A model generated the notes under the pieces. The model was not told where the DNA came from, did not search any database, and worked only from the letters and a program-made list of their open reading frames with translations. A DNA stretch of 64,000 nt. It comes from Topomyia yanbarensis. Its lineage: Eukaryota; Arthropoda; Insecta; Diptera; Culicidae. Below, piece by piece: positions 58,280 to 64,000 of this stretch. The stretch covers positions 85,248,370 to 85,312,369 of the forward strand of contig NC_080671.1 in assembly GCF_030247195.1 (NCBI RefSeq). Direction: 5' to 3'. A program made the position numbers and the translations under genes. Numbering within the stretch: position 1 is the first letter of the stretch; every line of letters starts with the position of its first letter.

Positions 58280-58960
58280 CATTATTCAGATCCCGACTAT
58301 ACGACGTGAACTGATTCATGATTAATTGGATCTTGAACATTATCTAGTTTTCGTGGTTGCGAATTAGTTGACAATCTCAAAAAATATTTCTCGCGAACTA
58401 TTTTACGAAACTCGGAATAATATTTTTTCAGTCATCGTGAATTAGTTCATCATTCCTAATATATTAGTAATGAATCAATACGGGTGCTCGCAAACTAGTT
58501 CACAAAATCATAAAATAATAATCATGTATACGTGAACTGAGTCATGATTCTTAACGAATTCGTCTCAACTTACAATTCGTGCTCGTGAAATAGTTCACAA
58601 AGTCATAAATTATTATTCATGTAGTCGTGAACTGGTACATAATTCCTAGTATATTAGTCACAACTCACCATTCGATAACGAGAATAGAAGTTACGAATAT
58701 CGTGAATAAGATCCTGAAATCATGAGCATAAATCACATTATTCTGCTAGAGAAGTCTGATATGAAACTCGTGAAGAAAATATGATAACGATAATATAATT
58801 TTCAAAAATTTTGTCTAAGGTCCTGAAATCATGGACATAAATCACACTACACTGCGAAAAAAATCCGATAGTAAACTCATGAATAAAATATTACGCTAAC
58901 GTAATCAAAAATTACGAACATCGCGACAAAGCTCCTGAAATCATGAACATTGTTTAACTG
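58280..58960 (+). repeat. two degenerate tandem arrays
   Basis: In 58290-58670 the phrase gtgaact-gttcatgattc with cgcaaactagttcacaaa recurs about every 110-140 bp (three to four times). In 58700-58960 the phrase cctgaaatcatgaacataaatcac recurs at about 58709, 58823 and 58935. No coding potential. Confidence 0.6.
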
Positions 58961-59469
58961 TCGGTTCTTTTAGTTGATATAGTTTTTACACATCAATGTA
59001 TCTCCAGATCATGAGCAAGAATCATAAGAAAAACTAAACATGTCCAGGGCACAGCCGCCATAACCCAACCAAGCATTGAAATGTAACGCCATGCATATTA
59101 TTGATGCGATCTAGTTTTTAAAAACAGAAATAGTTTCATGAACACGAGGTTTACTATACATAATTTCAAAAACTTAGTCACGATTTTCGTAAATTGTCAC
59201 TTCACGAAATCGTGATTTTTTGTTCATGAATTTATGAACACATTTCCTTCCGTGTGTGGGTAGACTGAATATGCGATACCAGATCTTCATTACTTAATAT
59301 ATTTTTTTTCAATTTTTCAGAGTTTTTTCCAGTATCAGTATTATTGGTACACTATCCTAGCAGTTGCCTTCTATGCAGCGAATAGGAAGCAAAGCTCATC
59401 GAAAATGAATGGTTAAATTTGGCTTCGGAATGAAGAAACAAAACATTGTTTGTTTTATGCTCTTTTTGT

Positions 59470-59800
59470 TCTTAATGGAGATTAATTTAGGTAAAAACTA
59501 TTTTTCCTCCACCAAGCAGAAAATAATTTTAATGTGAGCGTTGAGGGCACAAAACCTATAACTAAATTAGTTATGGATTTTGCCATTCGAAGACGTCGCA
59601 TCAGAAACCGACTAAGTTAAGTGACAGGACGAAATATCAATCAGAACTCCTTTTCTTGCGTGCCATTACATTAGGAGTTTGCTCAGAAACACAAATCGTG
59701 TTTTCGTTTTTGGAGCTAGCATCAATCCGGTGTTAGCTTAGGCTTGTCGGATTTTGATGAAACGAAGTCGAAACGCAAATCCCATAACTAATTTGCATTG
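59470..59800 (+). repeat. dispersed repeat 'RA', third copy
   Basis: aatggagattaatttaggtaaaa, gctcagaaacacaaatcg, gcatcaatccggtg and gatgaaacgaagtcgaaacg match the copies at 3540-4520 and 20210-20530. Confidence 0.65.
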
Positions 59801-60848
59801 TTTGTTGTTTTCTTTCCAAATCTTGTTAGAACCAAGAAAATTGCTTTGAGTTTGTTATTGAAGTGTCGTAAATATCCAATTAAACTCTTACGAAAAATTG
59901 TAAAAGGGAAATGCAAATATCTTTTTCTACTAAAACACGTTGTTTTTGATCAAGGGAAGGCGGCATTCGTAATCAACAAGTGGTCAAAAGCATAACCACA
60001 TCTGGTGGTAACTACCTAACTGTTAATGTTTACTCAAACACGAGATGATCGTCTGTTCTCGTTTGTCGGGCAAATTCCACATCCTCTGCGCTTTTTTACA
60101 ATTCAGGAAAAAACGCGTGCGGTGGCCTTTCATGACGACTAATGATGTTCCAAAATCGAGCCATCTGAAACTTTGTTCGGCCTTGATTTGGAAAAGCACT
60201 CGGGTTGTTTGGCTCCGATAAGGATGATATCGACCAACATTCCATTGGATAATTATTAGCATCATCACAACCTCGATCATAACAAACTAATCCATATTTT
60301 CATCTAAAGCCCGCTAATATTTGGCATCCATTTATGGAACAATGGATTTTTTTACGGTTTTCTTCGATAGAAAATTTTAGATTTTTTTAAAATGATCTTC
60401 ATAGAATGATAGCTATGCAAATTAACCGCTTTTTCTGCATCCTTGAATAAGTTTCATGTGTAGAAAATCTCTTGATATTCCTATCTGGTGTGCTTATAGA
60501 ACAATTCGCGTTCGATGTTGCCTGTAAAACGAAATTGCTATTTCTATTTATTTTAGAAGCACAATTTTACACAATGTATGTAGTAGAACAGTACACAATC
60601 GACAAATTTCACTGATATATTTTTTGATATACATGACAATGTGCACATTAATAAAAATTTTCCCATATTATTTCCTGTCGGAATTCCATTCTGATAATCG
60701 ATGACAGTGATGGAGGCACAGCATCTTACAGATAGGATAGTGACGTAATTCGTGCAAGAATTCGCACAATTTTTTTCGGTAAATAACCATGTACGCGTGA
60801 TGCCCACCACGAAGGCGTACGAATGCAAGAAGATACCTTGAAGCTTCC
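59801..60848. other. upstream flank of gene D
   Basis: No gene is supported. The short minus-strand frames at 60023-60280 and 60553-60828 have no recognised motif. Confidence 0.45.
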
Positions 60849-60910
60849 TGATAAGAAATAAGCCTACGCCGACAAAAGTCGATCGATTGCTTAACCCGGG
60901 TGACAGTCGT
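60849..60910 (+). promoter_or_regulatory. candidate gene D promoter: GATA box and initiator
   Basis: TGATAAGA at 60849-60856 is 91 bp before the ATG. An initiator-like gacagtcg at 60902-60909 resembles that of gene A (acagtc). No convincing TATA box is seen. Confidence 0.35.
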
Positions 60911-60939
60911 AGTCGAAGTGCTATTGAAGGTGCATCAAA

Positions 60940-61847
60940 ATGAAATTTAAAATCGTTGTAATTTTCACGACGATTTTACTTGCAAGTTAGTTTCTAATGG
61001 GGTGAAAAATGCCATTGTTATTAAATTGAAAGTTTATTAAATTGCAGCTTCCCACGCTCAACTGATTTGCTATCACTGCGATGATTGTGATTACGATGTT
61101 ACCGCAATACAACCATGTGGCTTTGATAATACCATTTTGACGCCACCAGATTGGGGACAAAGCACGATTTCAGGTGGTGCCAACGATCCGATTTTGACGC
61201 CCCCGGGTGGTGACAGCAGTACCGGCAATCCTTTAGACCCCATTCTAACACCTCCCACTGTTCCGGGAGGAGATGGAAGCGGCACCGTAAATCCAGGAGA
61301 TCCAATCCTAACACCACCGAACAACGGAGGAGGTGAAAGCAGTACGGGAAATCCCGGAGATCCTATTCTGACGCCACCGAATAATGGAGGTGGTGAAAGC
61401 AGTACGGGTAATCCAGGTGACCCAATACTAACGCCACCGAATAATGGAGGTGGCGGAGGCAGCACGGGTAATCCAGGAGATCCTATTCTGACGCCACCGA
61501 ATAATGGGGGAAGCGAAGTTAACACAGCCAATCCAGGGAATCCTATTCTAACACCTCCCACATTTCCTAGAGACGGTGGTGTTGGAGTTAAGGGAATCGA
61601 ACTGAGTTCTGAAGACCAACAGTATGTTTGTCTAATGACTAATTCAGTGGGTTAGTATCGAGCCTGAATCGAAAACAAAAGTTTGAGCACTGACATATTT
61701 CCTGTTACAGTGAACGGTCGTAACGTGATTCGTCGGGGGTGCACCCAGCTTGGTTCCAATAATGATGAAACCTGCAGTAGAGTTTCCGGAGGACTTCATA
61801 AGCATTGCGCCATTTGCAACACGCACTTGTGCAACTCGGGAGCTTAA
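60940..61847 (+). CDS. gene D: secreted ten-cysteine protein with eight ILTPP repeats
   Basis: Exons at 60940-60985, 61048-61650 and 61711-61847 (261 aa); introns of 62 and 60 bp, both phase 1 (GTTAGT donors). The signal peptide MKFKIVVIFTTILLATSHA precedes QLIC-YHC-DDC and a fourth Cys 9 residues later. A 170-residue linker follows with eight ILTPP motifs, six of them DPILTPP, in units of about 20 residues (GGGESSTGNPG-DPILTPP-NN). The composition is Gly/Asn/Pro-rich, not Thr-rich. Then QQYVC, NGRNVIRRGC, ETC, HKHCAICNTHLCNSGA-stop. No anchor. The DUF753/Ly6-like core is the same as in C. The near-identical 60-nt units suggest recent expansion by slippage or unequal exchange. Function unknown. 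Confidence 0.88.
61276..61545 (+). repeat. 60-nt coding tandem repeat in gene D
   Basis: About four and a half units of 60 nt carrying gatcc-atcctaacaccaccgaa and gg-ggtgaaagcagtacgggta. The first and last units are more diverged. Each encodes the same 20-residue repeat. Confidence 0.85.
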
Positions 61848-62042
61848 ACAGCGGAGGATTAATCTATGAAAAGTAATGTACATCAAAGATGTCAATTTGT
61901 AATCCTAAATATACAAGATAAAATTGATTGCTTGAAGATTATGCAACTGCTTGCTAATTTAGCATGCTTGACGATTCCATTGAATTCGTGTACCAAATGA
62001 GTCACATCGTATGACAAGTGCGCGGGTAAAACAAAGTAACAG

Positions 62043-62048
62043 AATAAA
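62043..62048 (+). promoter_or_regulatory. possible polyadenylation signal of gene D
   Basis: AATAAA about 195 bp past the stop; a weaker GATAAA lies at 61918. Either could serve. Confidence 0.3.
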
Positions 62049-63240
62049 GGAGTTTTGAAAACAACATTTGTCAGTGATTGATTACGGAATGACAAATTAA
62101 AAATGCTAATAGTTATATACATATTAGTAAAGATTGATAAGGGAGCAAATGTCGTCATCTATTTGGACATGTACTTTCATGAACTGATTTTGTAGCAAGT
62201 CGTTTACTGATGAATCTTTTTGCAGTTTCTCAGATTGACGATTGACATAACCCATAGCAAGCGTCAAAGAAGGCCTAGAAAACTACCTGAAGCGCAAAGT
62301 AAAACAAATTTTATTACAAATAGATAAGTAGTTATTATTTTAGTGTATTCAGAATTGCACATATTTGATCGCAAGAAAAGAATCGAAAACCATTGACCAT
62401 TTTGCGCCAGCCATATCAGCAAGAATGCTTTATTAACACATTCATTGGTTTACTTTTGGTCCATTAAATCATCAATCAATTATATAGCGAGTAACGGCGC
62501 TTTAACCTAGGCTTATTAGCCAGGGCAAGGTGTAAATACCTCTGTCCCATCCCAAAGGACCAAAGGAGTGGCATTAACCTTCTTAGCCAAGTCACTCCCA
62601 ACGATTTATTATATCCCCTTTAAACTGAAACGGTTGGTACGGTTGTCCTCGTTTCTTCCTCCTTTGAGATTCAAAACAATACGTTAATTACATTACTCAT
62701 TGAATGAATAATTTAATTGCCGTCTAATTTTGAAACATCTCCAAACCAAACTCTGCACAGTAGGCCTGGCCGTTTTATCATTTGCGACATATGAAAATAT
62801 GCTACAAATATTAATATTGACAAGAAAAACACTACAGAATAACTGCAGTGTTTTCCAGGATGCTTTTCAATACTGGCTGTGTAAGGGTTAGAATAGAATA
62901 GAATAGAATTAAATAATCAATCAATTATATTCATTATTCTCATTGTGTTCAGTACTTTCATATACTTTGGAGCAGTGCCGTAGAGAGAAAATACAGGCCC
63001 GGGAATCCAACGTACAGGCCCCCACCACTGTATATTGCCCGAGTACCAAAAAGTTATAGTTTGAAATCCATTGGAGGTTTTGCTCTAGTTGTTTGTAGAA
63101 TCAATGGCAGAATGAACGTAGAATGTCAATTTGTCATGAATATCCAGATTGGGGTTTTGCATGAGTTTATTCGGGACCTAAAGTCGATGGTTCCGTCTTT
63201 CGGCCTGTTCGGTCAAAGTGCTACAATAAATTAGTTTAAA
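62049..63240. other. intergenic DNA downstream of gene D
   Basis: No gene. The region 62505-62640 (aggcttattagccagggcaag... tcactcccaacgattta) looks like a repeat or SINE fragment but has no clear boundaries. A short (tagaa)n run is at 62891-62910, as is common at retroelement tails. Confidence 0.4.
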
Positions 63241-63960
63241 CTGTACATACAAAAGGAGAGACTTATTATAAATAGTGAAAAAATATGAAAATCAAAATGG
63301 TAAGGCCAAAAAAACAAAAAAAATAGAGAGCTGAAAAAACGGAAAAAATATTAGTAAATGTGAAGAAATGGAAAGATTAAAAATGTAGTAATTTCAAAAA
63401 ATAAAAATATCTAAACGAAGATCATTGTAAAAAGGAAAAAAACTGGGAAAACTGAATATTAAAAGAATGTACAAAAGCAAAAATAACAATGTCAACCAAA
63501 TAAACAAATCAAAGTCAAAAAATGTATTATTGAGAAAAACCAAAACAGAAACGTCAAAAAATAATAAAGGAAACCAGAAACTAGACAAACATTTACAAAG
63601 AATAATAAATCTAAAATTATTGAACATATGATGAAAATAAGGAAAATTCGGTAAAAGCAGGAACATTTTGAGAATCAATTAAAAAGAAAAATAAGCTACT
63701 AAAAAGAATACAAACATTAATATAAAATCTCAACAAATTGAAAAAATAAAAAATATTTAACATTAAAAACAAGAAATATTTAAAGCAATAGAAAAATGGA
63801 AAATTCACAAAAAAATAGCAAATTTTGAAAAATTAGATAAAAATCGCAAATTGGAATGATGAGAAGACGAAAAAATAAAGAAATTTGGAAGATATGAGTT
63901 GACCAAAAAATTTAGCAAATGGACAAAATGAAAGCAAAAAATAGTAAAAAAACGAAATGG
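63241..63960 (+). repeat. A-rich strand-asymmetric low-complexity stretch
   Basis: The plus strand is dominated by A with G and few C or T, built from phrases such as gaaaaa, aagaaa and caaaaaaata with no fixed period. The reverse frames at 63394-63808 only translate poly-T into Phe/Leu. It may be a degenerate simple repeat. Confidence 0.5.
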
Positions 63961-64000
63961 TAGGGGAACTGGGCCAATTCAGACCTAGTAGGGGTTTATG

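Noticed and set aside
61091..61561. 156-codon minus-strand frame opposite gene D exon 2
   Set aside because: It is the mirror of the 60-nt repeats; the repeat unit is a multiple of three, so several frames stay open.

Overview
This is an AT-rich window of insect nuclear DNA, most likely from a culicine mosquito (Aedes/Culex group). The evidence is short phase-1 introns, an I-clade retrotransposon with RNase H, an R1-clade relic, tRNA-derived SINEs and many foldback or MITE-like elements of the kinds that fill mosquito genomes. The species cannot be named from the sequence alone. Most of the longest open frames are transposon genes, low-complexity artefacts or chance frames.

The host content I can defend is one tandem family of four paralogous genes, all on the + strand: A (10195-10883), B (26054-41723), C (45650-46358) and D (60940-61847). 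Each has three exons with both introns in phase 1. Exon 1 is a 46-nt (55-nt in B) signal-peptide exon. Exon 2 carries the first five cysteines and a Thr/Pro- or Gly/Pro-rich linker. Exon 3 carries cysteines 6-10 and ends in a CN box. The ten-cysteine layout resembles the insect DUF753 / Ly6-like class. Here a mucin-like or repetitive insert of 65 to 254 residues separates cysteines 4 and 5. The heptapeptide DPILTPP recurs in A, C and D, and B keeps a remnant (TILTPP). A alone adds a furin-type RRKR site and a GPI-anchor-like tail; B-D look secreted. All four genes have a GATAAG box 90-151 bp upstream of the ATG. This is the best candidate for an undescribed system: a tandem array of secreted or surface proteins with diversified repetitive loops, possibly gut-expressed.

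Layout: 1-5.2 kb holds MITEs, a SINE and repeat fragments. 5.2-9.5 kb is a decayed R1-clade element with a tandem 3' UTR. 10.2-10.9 kb is gene A. 11-25.9 kb is a transposon field: TA-flanked, palindromic and hAT-like elements, a mariner relic and a fragment with RNase H. 26-41.7 kb is gene B, whose second intron has grown to 14.6 kb. That intron contains a foldback element, a full-length but RT-deleted I-clade LINE bounded by a 15-bp target-site duplication, R1-type 3' UTR repeats, and a hAT-like element with a perfect 8-bp duplication around a 1.15-kb-arm palindrome. 43.8-44.4 kb holds a MITE and a SINE, 45.6-46.4 kb gene C, 47-60.8 kb further repeats, 60.9-61.8 kb gene D, and the rest is AT-rich DNA.

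No RNA genes other than tRNA-derived SINEs, and no CRISPR or prokaryotic features, are seen.
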